DNA of 7,747 nt from Planctomycetota bacterium (GCA_026386835.1 JAPLMV010000035.1:1-7747), one strand, 5' to 3'; shown: positions 1 to 6,527, counted from the first letter of the stretch. The notes: generated from the sequence alone by a model not told the origin. Translations and numbers: made by a program.

Positions 1-86
1 AATTCACAGAAAAACGGCTTAATTTCCTCCATAACCTCCGGTGCTGTTTTTGTTGTCGCATTGTTGTCGAAATATATGGTATTCAT
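1..86 (-). CDS. nifS: Cysteine desulfurase NifS, N-terminal fragment
   Basis: Only the first 28 codons are in the window; the gene continues past position 1. The translation begins MNTIYFDNNATTKTAPEVM, which matches the start of the NifS/IscS class of PLP-dependent cysteine desulfurases (the YFDNNATT motif is the typical N-terminal signature). These enzymes convert cysteine to alanine and hand the sulfur, as a persulfide, to a scaffold such as NifU. The PLP lysine and catalytic cysteine lie outside the window, so activity cannot be judged. The ATG at 84-86 overlaps the nifU stop codon as ATGA, which suggests translational coupling and matched production of donor and scaffold. I choose nifS over iscS because of the NifU partner; the fragment alone would not separate them. 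Confidence 0.9.
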   Translation of the reverse strand, partial: MNTIYFDNNATTKTAPEVMEEIKPFFCE

Positions 87-934
87 TCCTTATCCTTTGC
101 CTCCTCAACAATAAGCTCGCTGGAAACAAATTCCCGCAGCCTGGCCTCGACGACATCCTTCATGGTAACTCCTGCCATTTTGCACTGAGCACACATGCCT
201 CTTAATGCAACAATGACCTTATTGCCATCAACGTCAATCAACTCAATATCGCCGCCGTCTGCCCTCAGTGCAGGCCGGATTTGCTCATTTATCGTCTGCT
301 GAATCAACTGGATTCTCTGAATGTTGGTCAGCTTCCCGGCTTTTCGCGGCGATGCTGCGGCTTTTGCCTTCGACCCCTGTAGTCTTTGTATTATCTTCTC
401 GATTTCGCCTTTGCACCCGCCGCACCCCCCGCCGGCCTTGCAGTAATTTGTCACTTCCTCAACGCTGGTCAGGTTATTTTCCTTTATCACCCTTTCAATC
501 TCCTCTTCAGTCACACCGAAACAGTTGCACACCACCTTGCCCTTAAGCTCGTGCTTCACTTTGCTGCCCGTGCGGTAATTTTCAATCGCCGCCTCGAGCG
601 CCTCCCTGCCCATAACCGAGCAGTGCATCTTCTGTTCAGGAAGTCCGCCAAGGTAATCGGCAATATCCTTGTTCGTTACCTTTGCCGCCTCCTCAATGGT
701 CATCCCCTTTATAATCTCCGTAAGCACCGACGAGCTTGCTATCGCACTTGCGCAACCGAACGTTTTGAACCTCGCTTCCTTTATCCTGCCGTTCTGGTCG
801 AGCTTGAACGTCAGCTTCAGTGCGTCCACGCAGGCAAGAGACCCGACCTCGCCTGTCCCATCGGGATTTTCAATCTCACCCACATTACGCGGATTGAAAA
901 AATGGTCCCTTACTTTATCCGTATACTCCCACAT
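83..934 (-). CDS. nifU: NifU, three-domain Fe-S cluster scaffold protein
   Basis: The 283-aa protein has the full NifU layout. Residues 1-125 are the IscU-like scaffold with cysteines C35, C61 and C105 and Asp37. Residues about 134-185 are the BFD-like [2Fe-2S] domain with C136, C138, C171 and C174 (CNC ... CGGC). Residues about 203-283 are the Nfu domain with the C248-x-x-C251 pair. Spacings closely follow Azotobacter vinelandii NifU. The protein receives sulfur from NifS and assembles clusters for transfer to apo-proteins in the cytoplasm. Residue 36 is Val where the scaffold motif is usually C-G-D. The ATG at 932-934 has a GAGG about 9 nt upstream and follows nadA by 20 nt. No nitrogenase gene is visible, so a general cluster-assembly role is as likely as a nitrogen-fixation one. 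Confidence 0.95.
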   Translation of the reverse strand: MWEYTDKVRDHFFNPRNVGEIENPDGTGEVGSLACVDALKLTFKLDQNGRIKEARFKTFGCASAIASSSVLTEIIKGMTIEEAAKVTNKDIADYLGGLPEQKMHCSVMGREALEAAIENYRTGSKVKHELKGKVVCNCFGVTEEEIERVIKENNLTSVEEVTNYCKAGGGCGGCKGEIEKIIQRLQGSKAKAAASPRKAGKLTNIQRIQLIQQTINEQIRPALRADGGDIELIDVDGNKVIVALRGMCAQCKMAGVTMKDVVEARLREFVSSELIVEEAKDKE

Positions 935-954
935 AATTTAATACCTCTACCTGA

Positions 955-1890
955 TTACCTTGAAGGCAAAACTGCAAGCATCCTGTCAATCGACCTTTTC
1001 GCTTTTATTCTTATATCTTCCGGAACCGTAATTTTATACTGCATATCCTCCAGCGACGCTATTACCTTGTCGAGGGTGATTTTTTTCATATTCGGACAAA
1101 CCGCCCTGCCGCTTGCCGCAATAAATTCGGCATTGGGGTTCCGCTTTTTCAATGCGTGAATTATCCCGACCTCCGTGCCAACTATAAACCGCTTTGCTGA
1201 ACTACCCTTTACAAACTTCAGCATTTGGCCGGTACTAAGTATCTGCTCGGCAAGTCCCTTTACCGCCTCCGTACATTCAGGATGTACCATAACAATCGCA
1301 TCAGGGTATTTTGCCTTCGCTTCCTTTATATCGTCCTCGGTGATTACCACGTGCGTCGGACAATAGCCGGGCCAGAGCACAAACCCAACATGACGCGCCG
1401 CCTTCATTTTTTCTGCAACATATTGACCCAGGTGCTGGTCGGGAACAAATATAACCTGTTGAGTATCAGGCAGAGAATCAACCACTTCAACGGCATTTGA
1501 ACTCGTGCAGCAATAATCGCTTTCTGCCTTTACCTGGGCCGAACTGTTTACGTAGCACACCACCGCTGCCTCACGATAAACATTTTTAAGTTCACTTAAC
1601 TGCTCTGCGGTTATCATATCCGCCATCGGACAGCCGGCAAACTTGTCCGGCAAAAGCACCGTCTTTTGAGGCGAAATAATCGCCGCCGTCTCTGCCATAA
1701 ATTCCACGCCGCAAAAAACTATCACATCGGCGCCTGTCTTGGCCGCCTCAATACTCAACCCAAGTGAATCGCCGCAGAAATCCGCTATATCCTGTATCTC
1801 TGCAGGCTGATAATTATGTGCCAGTATCACCGCGTTACGCTGCTTTTTCAGCTTCTGAATTTTCTCAACTAATCGCTGGTCCAAAACCAT
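955..1890 (-). CDS. nadA: Quinolinate synthase NadA
   Basis: The 311-aa protein condenses iminoaspartate with dihydroxyacetone phosphate to quinolinate, a step of de novo NAD synthesis, using a [4Fe-4S] cluster. Diagnostic stretches are AHNYQ (24-28), GDSL (40-43), GCPMADM with C87, GYCPTH with C177, HPEC (203-206), GTEVG (238-242) and CPNMKKI with C265. C87, C177 and C265 are at the places of the three cluster ligands of the family. Length is normal for the approximately 300-aa type. The ATG at 1888-1890 has GGAG only 2 nt upstream, an unusually short spacing, so initiation may be weak or depend on coupling. The gene sits between cysE and nifU, which fits its need for cluster supply. The iminoaspartate-forming partner (nadB) and nadC are not in the window. 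Confidence 0.96.
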   Translation of the reverse strand: MVLDQRLVEKIQKLKKQRNAVILAHNYQPAEIQDIADFCGDSLGLSIEAAKTGADVIVFCGVEFMAETAAIISPQKTVLLPDKFAGCPMADMITAEQLSELKNVYREAAVVCYVNSSAQVKAESDYCCTSSNAVEVVDSLPDTQQVIFVPDQHLGQYVAEKMKAARHVGFVLWPGYCPTHVVITEDDIKEAKAKYPDAIVMVHPECTEAVKGLAEQILSTGQMLKFVKGSSAKRFIVGTEVGIIHALKKRNPNAEFIAASGRAVCPNMKKITLDKVIASLEDMQYKITVPEDIRIKAKRSIDRMLAVLPSR

Positions 1891-1911
1891 TTCTCCATTC
1901 TGTTTTCTTAT

Positions 1912-1941
1912 CTACGAACTACAAACTATGAACTACGAACT
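1912..1941. repeat. Tandem 7-bp repeat overlapping the cysE 3' end
   Basis: On the plus strand the stretch reads as about four heptamers in register: AACTACA (1917-1923), AACTATG (1924-1930), AACTACG (1931-1937) and a partial AACT (1938-1941), preceded by a partial CTACG (1912-1916). It fills most of the cysE-nadA junction and also encodes the last four residues and the TAG stop of cysE. A second degenerate array of the same unit lies at 6554-6588. Function is unknown; it looks like a simple-sequence array that expanded at a gene end. Confidence 0.75.
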
Positions 1942-2861
1942 TTCTTTGTCTTTTTCGCCTTATGCTCCCTGTAAACAAGGTCAGGATGAGGCGTTGAAAT
2001 GGTAACACCCGCCGGCACCGATTCCTTTATCCACACGTTTCCGCCAATAACAACGCCTTTGCCTATCGTTATATCGCCCAGAATTGTTGCGTCCGGGTAA
2101 ATGACGACATTATCCTCAATTGTCGGGTGTCGTTTGATACCTCTTAAAGCCTGTCCCTTTGCCGGCGCAAGTGCTCCCAGCGTCACGCTCTGGTAAATCT
2201 GGACGTTATCGCCTATGACCGTCGTTTCGCCTATCACAACACCCGTGCCGTGGTCTATAAAAAAGTTTTTCCCTATCGTGGCGCCGGGGTTAATATCTAT
2301 GCCCGTCCTTGCGTGCGCGTATTCGGTCATTATTCTCGGTATCAACGGCACCTCCCTGACATACAGTTCATGAGCAATACGGTAAATCGCTATTGCCGTA
2401 ATACACGGATAGCTTATCACTATTTCTTCATACGATTGCGCCGCAGGGTCGCCCCTAAAAGCCGCCTTTACATCGCCCTTGAGCATCTCGCGGATTTGAG
2501 GCAATTGACTCATCAGATACCTTGTTACATTCTCGGCCAGTAACCTGCAGTCGCCGCTCTCGCAATTTTCCAGCCGGCAGCGGTATTTATACGCCTTTTC
2601 TATTTGTTCGGATAACTCCGTATAAACCTGGCACAAAATATCCCCAACAATAAACCGGATGTTAGACTTCGTAACGGTCCTTTTGCCCGTATAGCCGGGA
2701 AAAAGAAGCTCCGTAAGCAGTTCGAGAATCTCTATGATTTTGCCTCGCACGGGCAGATTGGCGGTATCGATAAAGTTTATCCCCGAATCGCCCTGATAAG
2801 TCCTGCTGATTTGCTCAACCAGACTCTCTATTTTTTCACTGGTCAATTTACTCTTCGCCAT
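1926..2861 (-). CDS. cysE: Serine O-acetyltransferase, EpsC-type
   Basis: The 311-aa enzyme transfers acetyl from acetyl-CoA to serine, giving the O-acetylserine used by CysK. Residues 1 to about 150 form a long helical N-terminal domain typical of the EpsC/SatA subgroup. Residues about 185-290 form a left-handed beta-helix of hexapeptide repeats (GATIGKN, GTGVVIGE, GDNVQI, GDITIGKGVVIGGNVWI). Catalytic positions can be matched to E. coli CysE: Asp189, His204 (DHGTG) and the Arg244-His245 pair (KRHP). The start ATG has AGGA 7 nt upstream. The C-terminus is odd: the last residues VRSS and the stop are encoded by a 7-bp tandem repeat, and the protein lacks the terminal Ile that many serine acetyltransferases insert into the CysK active site. 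Feedback inhibition by cysteine is known for the family but not visible here. Confidence 0.95.
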   Translation of the reverse strand: MAKSKLTSEKIESLVEQISRTYQGDSGINFIDTANLPVRGKIIEILELLTELLFPGYTGKRTVTKSNIRFIVGDILCQVYTELSEQIEKAYKYRCRLENCESGDCRLLAENVTRYLMSQLPQIREMLKGDVKAAFRGDPAAQSYEEIVISYPCITAIAIYRIAHELYVREVPLIPRIMTEYAHARTGIDINPGATIGKNFFIDHGTGVVIGETTVIGDNVQIYQSVTLGALAPAKGQALRGIKRHPTIEDNVVIYPDATILGDITIGKGVVIGGNVWIKESVPAGVTISTPHPDLVYREHKAKKTKKVRSS

Positions 2862-2887
2862 TGTTAGTTCCTCATATAAATATAAAA

Positions 2888-3811
2888 TTACTGCACAAAC
2901 ATCTCCGTGGATATATATCGCTCGCCGGTATCTGGCAAAATCACCACGATTGTCCTGCCCTCGTTTTCAGGCCTCTTCGATAGCTCGATAGCCGCCTGCA
3001 TCGCCGCACCTGAGCTTATCCCTGCCAGTATACCTTCTTTGCATGCCAGTTGTCCTGATATTCCAATGGCATCCTCGTTGGAAACAAGAATAATCTCATC
3101 TATAATACCTCTATTCAGCACGTCAGGCACAAAACCTGCGCCGATACCCTGAATTTTATGCCTGCCCGCTTTACCGCCCGAAAGCACCGGCGAATCCTTC
3201 GGCTCAACCGCCACCACCCTCAAATTCGAATTCTTCCCTTTCAAAACTTCGCCGCAGCCGGTAATCGTCCCGCCTGTGCCTACACCACAGACTAAGATAT
3301 CTATATTGCCGTCGCAGTCGTCCCAAATCTCAAGTGCAGTCGTTTCCCTGTGAGTCTGCGGGTTTGCCGGATTTTTGAACTGCTGCGGCATAAAGGCGCC
3401 GGGATTTTCAGCCACGAGCTGCTCGGCCTTTTCCACCGCACCTGCCATTCCACGCTCCGCAGAGGTCAGCACAATCTTTGCACCGAACAACTGCAAAAGC
3501 TTTCTTCGCTCGATACTCATCGACTCCGGCATCGTCAATATAAGACAGTACCCTTTGGCGGCACAAATAAACGCCAGGCCTATACCCGTATTGCCGCTCG
3601 TAGGTTCTATTATTACCATACCCTTTTTCAATAGTCCCTTTTCTTCAGCGTCCGCTATCATCGACAGGGCTATCCTGTCTTTTACGCTCCCGCACGGATT
3701 CCTCGATTCGAGCTTGGCAAGTATGGTCGCCTTCCCTGAGCCGAGTTTGTTGATTCGAACCAGTGGCGTAAATCCCACTGACGCTATGATATTGTCAAAT
3801 ATGGCACTCAT
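2888..3811 (-). CDS. cysK: O-acetylserine sulfhydrylase (cysteine synthase A)
   Basis: The 307-aa PLP enzyme makes cysteine from O-acetylserine and sulfide. Visible motifs are NPCGSVKDR (38-46), with Lys44 as the expected Schiff-base lysine, PTSGNTG (70-76), the substrate-binding loop, GVGTGGTITG near residue 180, the phosphate-binding loop of PLP, and GISSGAA in the C-terminal part. Length is normal and no key residue is missing. The closing YISTEMF is typical of CysK rather than cystathionine beta-synthase or CysM, although the CysK/CysM split is not fully certain from sequence. The ATG at 3809-3811 has an AGGA about 8 nt upstream and lies 16 nt after the regulator gene. Its product is the sulfur source for NifS at the end of the same operon. 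Confidence 0.95.
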   Translation of the reverse strand: MSAIFDNIIASVGFTPLVRINKLGSGKATILAKLESRNPCGSVKDRIALSMIADAEEKGLLKKGMVIIEPTSGNTGIGLAFICAAKGYCLILTMPESMSIERRKLLQLFGAKIVLTSAERGMAGAVEKAEQLVAENPGAFMPQQFKNPANPQTHRETTALEIWDDCDGNIDILVCGVGTGGTITGCGEVLKGKNSNLRVVAVEPKDSPVLSGGKAGRHKIQGIGAGFVPDVLNRGIIDEIILVSNEDAIGISGQLACKEGILAGISSGAAMQAAIELSKRPENEGRTIVVILPDTGERYISTEMFVQ

Positions 3812-3827
3812 ACAGCATCCTGCTTTC

Positions 3828-4268
3828 TTAAATTTGATAAGATGACATTTTACTTTTCTGTGCCTTGTCCGCCAGTTCCTGCAAATGCAAAGTCATCAAC
3901 TCCAAAACTTTTTCTATCGCATCTTGCACCTGCATCCAAAGCTCTCTTGTTACACAGTCAACAGCTCTTGAGCATTGGCTTTTGTCACCCACACACTCTA
4001 CCGTCACTATTGGTCCTTCAAGGGCATTAAAAATATCACTAAGTTTAATCTGATTCGGAGCTTTAGCAAGAATATAACCGCCCTTAGCGCCCCTGACACT
4101 TCTTACAAATCCCGCCGACTTGAGAACCGCCATTAACTGCTCGAGATATTTTAAAGAGATATCTTGACGCTTGGCAATAACGTTGAGCTGCAAAGGTCCA
4201 TGGCCGTAATCCTCCGCCAGCTCCATAATCGCCCTGAATCCATACCTCGTTCGAGTCGAAAGTTTCAT
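3828..4268 (-). CDS. Rrf2-family transcriptional regulator (IscR-like, Fe-S sensing)
   Basis: The protein is 146 aa when started at the ATG at 4266-4268. I prefer this to a TTG two codons upstream because AGGAG (4276-4280) lies exactly 7 nt before the ATG and only 1 nt before the TTG. MKLSTRTRYGFRAIMELA is the standard Rrf2 N-terminus. A winged helix follows, with ISLKYLEQLMAVLKSAGFVRSVRGAKGGY as recognition helix and wing (cited here only as a landmark, residues 37-65). Cys92, Cys99 and Cys105 resemble the three [2Fe-2S] ligands of IscR (92, 98, 104) with one extra residue in the first gap. It heads the cysteine/Fe-S operon and most likely controls it, repressing when clusters are plentiful. 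Other Rrf2 members sense cysteine supply (CymR) or nitric oxide (NsrR). The cysteines favour cluster sensing, and the cysK-cysE linkage leaves CymR-like control possible. Confidence 0.92.
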   Translation of the reverse strand: MKLSTRTRYGFRAIMELAEDYGHGPLQLNVIAKRQDISLKYLEQLMAVLKSAGFVRSVRGAKGGYILAKAPNQIKLSDIFNALEGPIVTVECVGDKSQCSRAVDCVTRELWMQVQDAIEKVLELMTLHLQELADKAQKSKMSSYQI

Positions 4269-4298
4269 AGTCAAACTCCTGTATTCCTACTTCATTAG

Positions 4299-4318
4299 TA
4301 GTATATACAGGTATACTA
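4299..4318 (-). promoter_or_regulatory. Candidate Rrf2 operator/promoter palindrome
   Basis: TAGTATA (4299-4305) and TATACTA (4312-4318) form a perfect 7-bp inverted repeat with a 6-nt spacer, centred 40 nt upstream of the regulator ATG. Read on the minus strand, the right half contains TATACT, a good -10 hexamer, about 31 nt before the start codon. A bound dimer would therefore cover the promoter. No strong -35 is visible, which would suit a regulated promoter. Further upstream, GTAAATTT occurs twice exactly 10 bp apart (4349-4356 and 4359-4366), which may be an AT-rich upstream element. The site does not match the E. coli IscR consensus closely; autoregulation is inferred. Confidence 0.5.
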
Positions 4319-4387
4319 AGATTTGTTGCTAAAAAAACGTTAAAACTTGTAAATTTTCGTAAATTTCTTGAAGATTTGTACGATTTT

Positions 4388-4891
4388 TTACTTTTCTTCC
4401 CCATGTCTGCTTACATACTCGATTCTGCTTTGCAACTCTTTTTCATCAAAACAATACCTGACATCATATCCCCTCGTCCAGAGTTTTCCGTTAAATCCAT
4501 TTTCTCTTAATGTGTAATATGATGCTGTTTTATATTGTCTTATACAATCTTCTATCGGCTTGCCGTTATATCCCAATAAAATATGTACATGATTGGAACA
4601 CACCGCTATCGAAAGAACCGCCTGGTCTAATTCTTTAGCTCTTTTTGATATTGCCTGACTTATGATTTTGCGTTCTTTTTTTCCTAATCTGATGCTTTCA
4701 CTGGTTTGTGTTATTTTATTGATATTATATAAACTCTTATTTTCTCCCAGCACTTCCCCCTTTTTAACATACCCTCTTTTGTCCCCTTGTAACCACGCAC
4801 CGTAAGTTGTCCACGTCACAAAATATCCGATAGTTTTCGCCATATATGATATTCTTACACGCGTATCTTTAATTTCATAATATTTTTTCAA
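4388..4891 (-). CDS. REP-associated tyrosine transposase (RAYT, HUH/Y1 family)
   Basis: The 167-aa protein belongs to the Y1_Tnp superfamily of single-strand DNA transposases related to IS200/IS605 TnpA. The HUH motif is His101-Val-His103 within CSNHVHILL. The likely catalytic tyrosine is Tyr159 in the late helix (RIEYVSRH), 56 residues after the HUH. GYFVTWTTYGAWL (22-34) and LWTRGYD (137-143) are typical of the chromosomal RAYT subgroup. The protein looks complete. The start is uncertain. The TTG at 4889-4891 has AGGAAG 7 nt upstream, while an ATG at 4841-4843 (Met17) would give the more usual family N-terminus but has no clear binding site. Coding DNA is visibly more AT-rich than the cysK-nifS operon, which suggests separate origin. 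A REP-like hairpin lies 25 nt upstream. RAYTs are usually single-copy domesticated enzymes that spread REP repeats. Confidence 0.9.
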   Translation of the reverse strand: MKKYYEIKDTRVRISYMAKTIGYFVTWTTYGAWLQGDKRGYVKKGEVLGENKSLYNINKITQTSESIRLGKKERKIISQAISKRAKELDQAVLSIAVCSNHVHILLGYNGKPIEDCIRQYKTASYYTLRENGFNGKLWTRGYDVRYCFDEKELQSRIEYVSRHGEEK

Positions 4892-4916
4892 AATATTTCT
4901 TCCTTAAAATGTTTAG

Positions 4917-4938
4917 CCCCACGGCTGCGCCCGTGGGG
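4917..4938. repeat. REP-like palindrome linked to the RAYT gene
   Basis: CCCCACGG (4917-4924), loop CTGCGC, then CCGTGGGG (4931-4938) make a perfect 8-bp, GC-rich stem in an AT-rich surrounding, just upstream of the RAYT start and preceded by GTTTAG on the plus strand. Position and shape fit a REP unit, the substrate of the neighbouring transposase. It has no adjacent U-run, so it is a poor intrinsic terminator. A further short palindrome, CCCGCGGG, lies at 4986-4993. Whether the same hairpin recurs in the genome cannot be seen here. Confidence 0.7.
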
Positions 4939-4969
4939 TTCATTAAAACACTCTTTCTCCTCGTCTTTT

Positions 4970-5056
4970 TTATTTTTCTTTTGCACCCGCGGGGTCAATA
5001 ATTCTGTCTTCTTCCATTTCTCTTTTGACCGGCGAATCCATGAACCACTGCATATC
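4970..5056 (-). other. Open continuation of the upstream reading frame after its stop (possible small ORF or lost C-terminus)
   Basis: Directly after the TGA (5057-5059) of the secreted-protein gene the same frame runs on for 28 sense codons to a TAA at 4970-4972. A Met codon at 5051-5053 would give 27 aa beginning MQWFMDSPVKREMEED and ending GAKEK. The composition is strongly charged and protein-like. There is no good ribosome binding site before that ATG. It could be a C-terminal extension cut off by a stop mutation, a remnant of an older downstream gene, a readthrough product, or chance. The CCCGCGGG palindrome falls inside it. Confidence 0.3.
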
Positions 5057-6358
5057 TCAGTCGAATCTGATTTTCGCGTACACCAACTTTCCTTTTGATG
5101 TAAAGACCACATTAAGATTGTTGTCTTTATCAAACTCGGCGCTCATATTCTGTAACCACCACTCGCCCTGACGCTGACCTCCCCATACTTCATCCGTATC
5201 TATTACACCATCCAAGACAATTTGCTCATCACCCCATTTGTCGTCTTTTTTCACTTTATGAACAATATCGCCGTCACTGTTAGTCCAGATAACATGGACA
5301 TTTCCCAAAGAATCGGCTCTTACCAAAGGAAGAATGCCATTGCCAATCACTTCGGCGTTGCCAAAAGTCTTTCCATTGCGTTGAGAATAATAGATGGGCG
5401 AATCGATATTTTCCATGTTTATACTCGTACTATAATTCTCGATAACGTAACGCATCAAGTGCCAAGAAAAAACAACAAAAAGGTCGTCGTTAAAGTTGTC
5501 AGCCGAGATATGCCAATATGACTGTCTGCGCTTATCATTACTGTCAAAATAAGGAAGTCTCTCATAAATATCCTGTGATCGCACAAGTTTTTTCTTTTTC
5601 ACGTTGTATTCAGCGTAGTGCAAAACATCGGGGTAGGATGGATTAGGCCGCTTCCCGAACTGTTTTTGTGTCCTGAAACCTAAAAAGTGAATCGTGTCCT
5701 TTCCCGTTAGCACCTGTTTAATCCGATAGGATTCATTTATTTTACCGCCATAAGGAATCTTTCGATATTCGAGCAACGTCTGATCCCGTATCTCCGTCAA
5801 AATGGGCTTGGCATAAAGGATACCGTGTCCGCCAGACATCCAATATCTCAGGGCCTCGGCAGGGTTAGATGACAATTCGTTTACAGTGCTTAACATAAGA
5901 GAGTAAAAAACATCGTTCTCTCCGAGAACGGTAACGACTTGATCGATGTAAAAAAATCCGCGAGAATTCGGCAGTGTTACGCGTTTTTCAAGCACAATAT
6001 CTTTATCTTTGTCAACAGCGTAAATATCGACATGTCGCTCATCTATCCTTTCAGCCTGATGCTGGAAGGCCAGAAAAAGACGCCCATCCTTAACAAATCC
6101 GTTCAAAAACCTGCCATATTGGTCTGTCTTCACCCACTTGTTATTTAGCCAGAGAAAATCCCCTTCCCGCCCGATAACTTCCACAAACATCTTGTCATTA
6201 CTATCAATAAACAGATACACCAAACCTATATCCGAGGTATTAATCTTACCACTGGAGAATACTTCCCAGTCGATAATCTCAGGCCTTGCCTGTATGCTGT
6301 TCACCGACAACAACATTACCAACAAGATTTTCCAAAAGTTTCTTTTAATCACTTGCAC
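5057..6358 (-). CDS. Secreted protein of unknown function, probably beta-propeller-like
   Basis: This is a 433-aa protein that I do not recognise by name. Residues 1-24 form a clear Sec signal peptide: basic MQVIKRN, hydrophobic FWKILLVMLLSV, then SIQA before Arg25 as the likely cleavage site. There is no lipobox cysteine or later membrane segment. The mature part is rich in Asp, Tyr, Trp and short beta strands. Units such as LPLVRADSLGNVHVIWTNSD and MSAEFDKDNNLNVVFTSKG have the 'x-D-x-x-G/N-x-x-V-V/F' look of blades in sialidase- or NHL-type propellers, so an exported propeller that binds a polymer or protein is plausible. The start is GTG at 6356-6358; a TAG in the same frame directly precedes it, and the ribosome binding site is weak. 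It seems to stand alone, upstream of the RAYT. Confidence 0.75.
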   Translation of the reverse strand: MQVIKRNFWKILLVMLLSVNSIQARPEIIDWEVFSSGKINTSDIGLVYLFIDSNDKMFVEVIGREGDFLWLNNKWVKTDQYGRFLNGFVKDGRLFLAFQHQAERIDERHVDIYAVDKDKDIVLEKRVTLPNSRGFFYIDQVVTVLGENDVFYSLMLSTVNELSSNPAEALRYWMSGGHGILYAKPILTEIRDQTLLEYRKIPYGGKINESYRIKQVLTGKDTIHFLGFRTQKQFGKRPNPSYPDVLHYAEYNVKKKKLVRSQDIYERLPYFDSNDKRRQSYWHISADNFNDDLFVVFSWHLMRYVIENYSTSINMENIDSPIYYSQRNGKTFGNAEVIGNGILPLVRADSLGNVHVIWTNSDGDIVHKVKKDDKWGDEQIVLDGVIDTDEVWGGQRQGEWWLQNMSAEFDKDNNLNVVFTSKGKLVYAKIRFD

Positions 6359-6503
6359 CTATCCATTCATAATGGTCATTAAATAAATACCAAAGTTCTT
6401 CTATATTCTACGTCCACTTGTCCGCCGCTTTATATTCGGCACTTGAACTTACTATGTACACCCACTTGTTATTTCAAGATATCATTGGTGTTTTTTCCGC
6501 AAA

Positions 6504-6527
6504 CTCTCTGCGATCTCTGTGGTGAAA
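6504..6527. repeat. Dispersed repeat word (CTCTGCGATCTCTGTGGTGAAA type)
   Basis: The stretch reads CTCTGCGATCTCTGTGG followed by TGAAAA. This kind of phrase (on the other strand, TTTTCACCACAGAGA) is a familiar interspersed intergenic repeat in many environmental bacterial genomes. It shares the ending GTGGTGAAAA with the stretch at 6941-6971, so the two are related. Confidence 0.5.

Noticed and set aside
386..1159. 257-codon plus-strand open frame opposite nifU and nadA
   Set aside because: It is antisense to two well-conserved genes and its translation has no recognisable domain; a typical shadow frame.
4084..4404. 106-codon minus-strand open frame overlapping the regulator gene and its promoter
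   Set aside because: It lies out of frame over the clear Rrf2 gene and its upstream palindrome; composition is not protein-like, so it is a shadow.
4388..4938. Complete IS200/IS605 insertion sequence
   Set aside because: No matching left and right subterminal hairpins flank the gene and no TnpB/IscB partner is present; the single-gene RAYT interpretation fits better.
4888..5133. 81-codon open frame on the minus strand between the RAYT and the secreted-protein gene
   Set aside because: It overlaps the end of the secreted-protein gene in another frame and translates the REP-like hairpin into low-complexity charged sequence; no start signal and no protein-like pattern.
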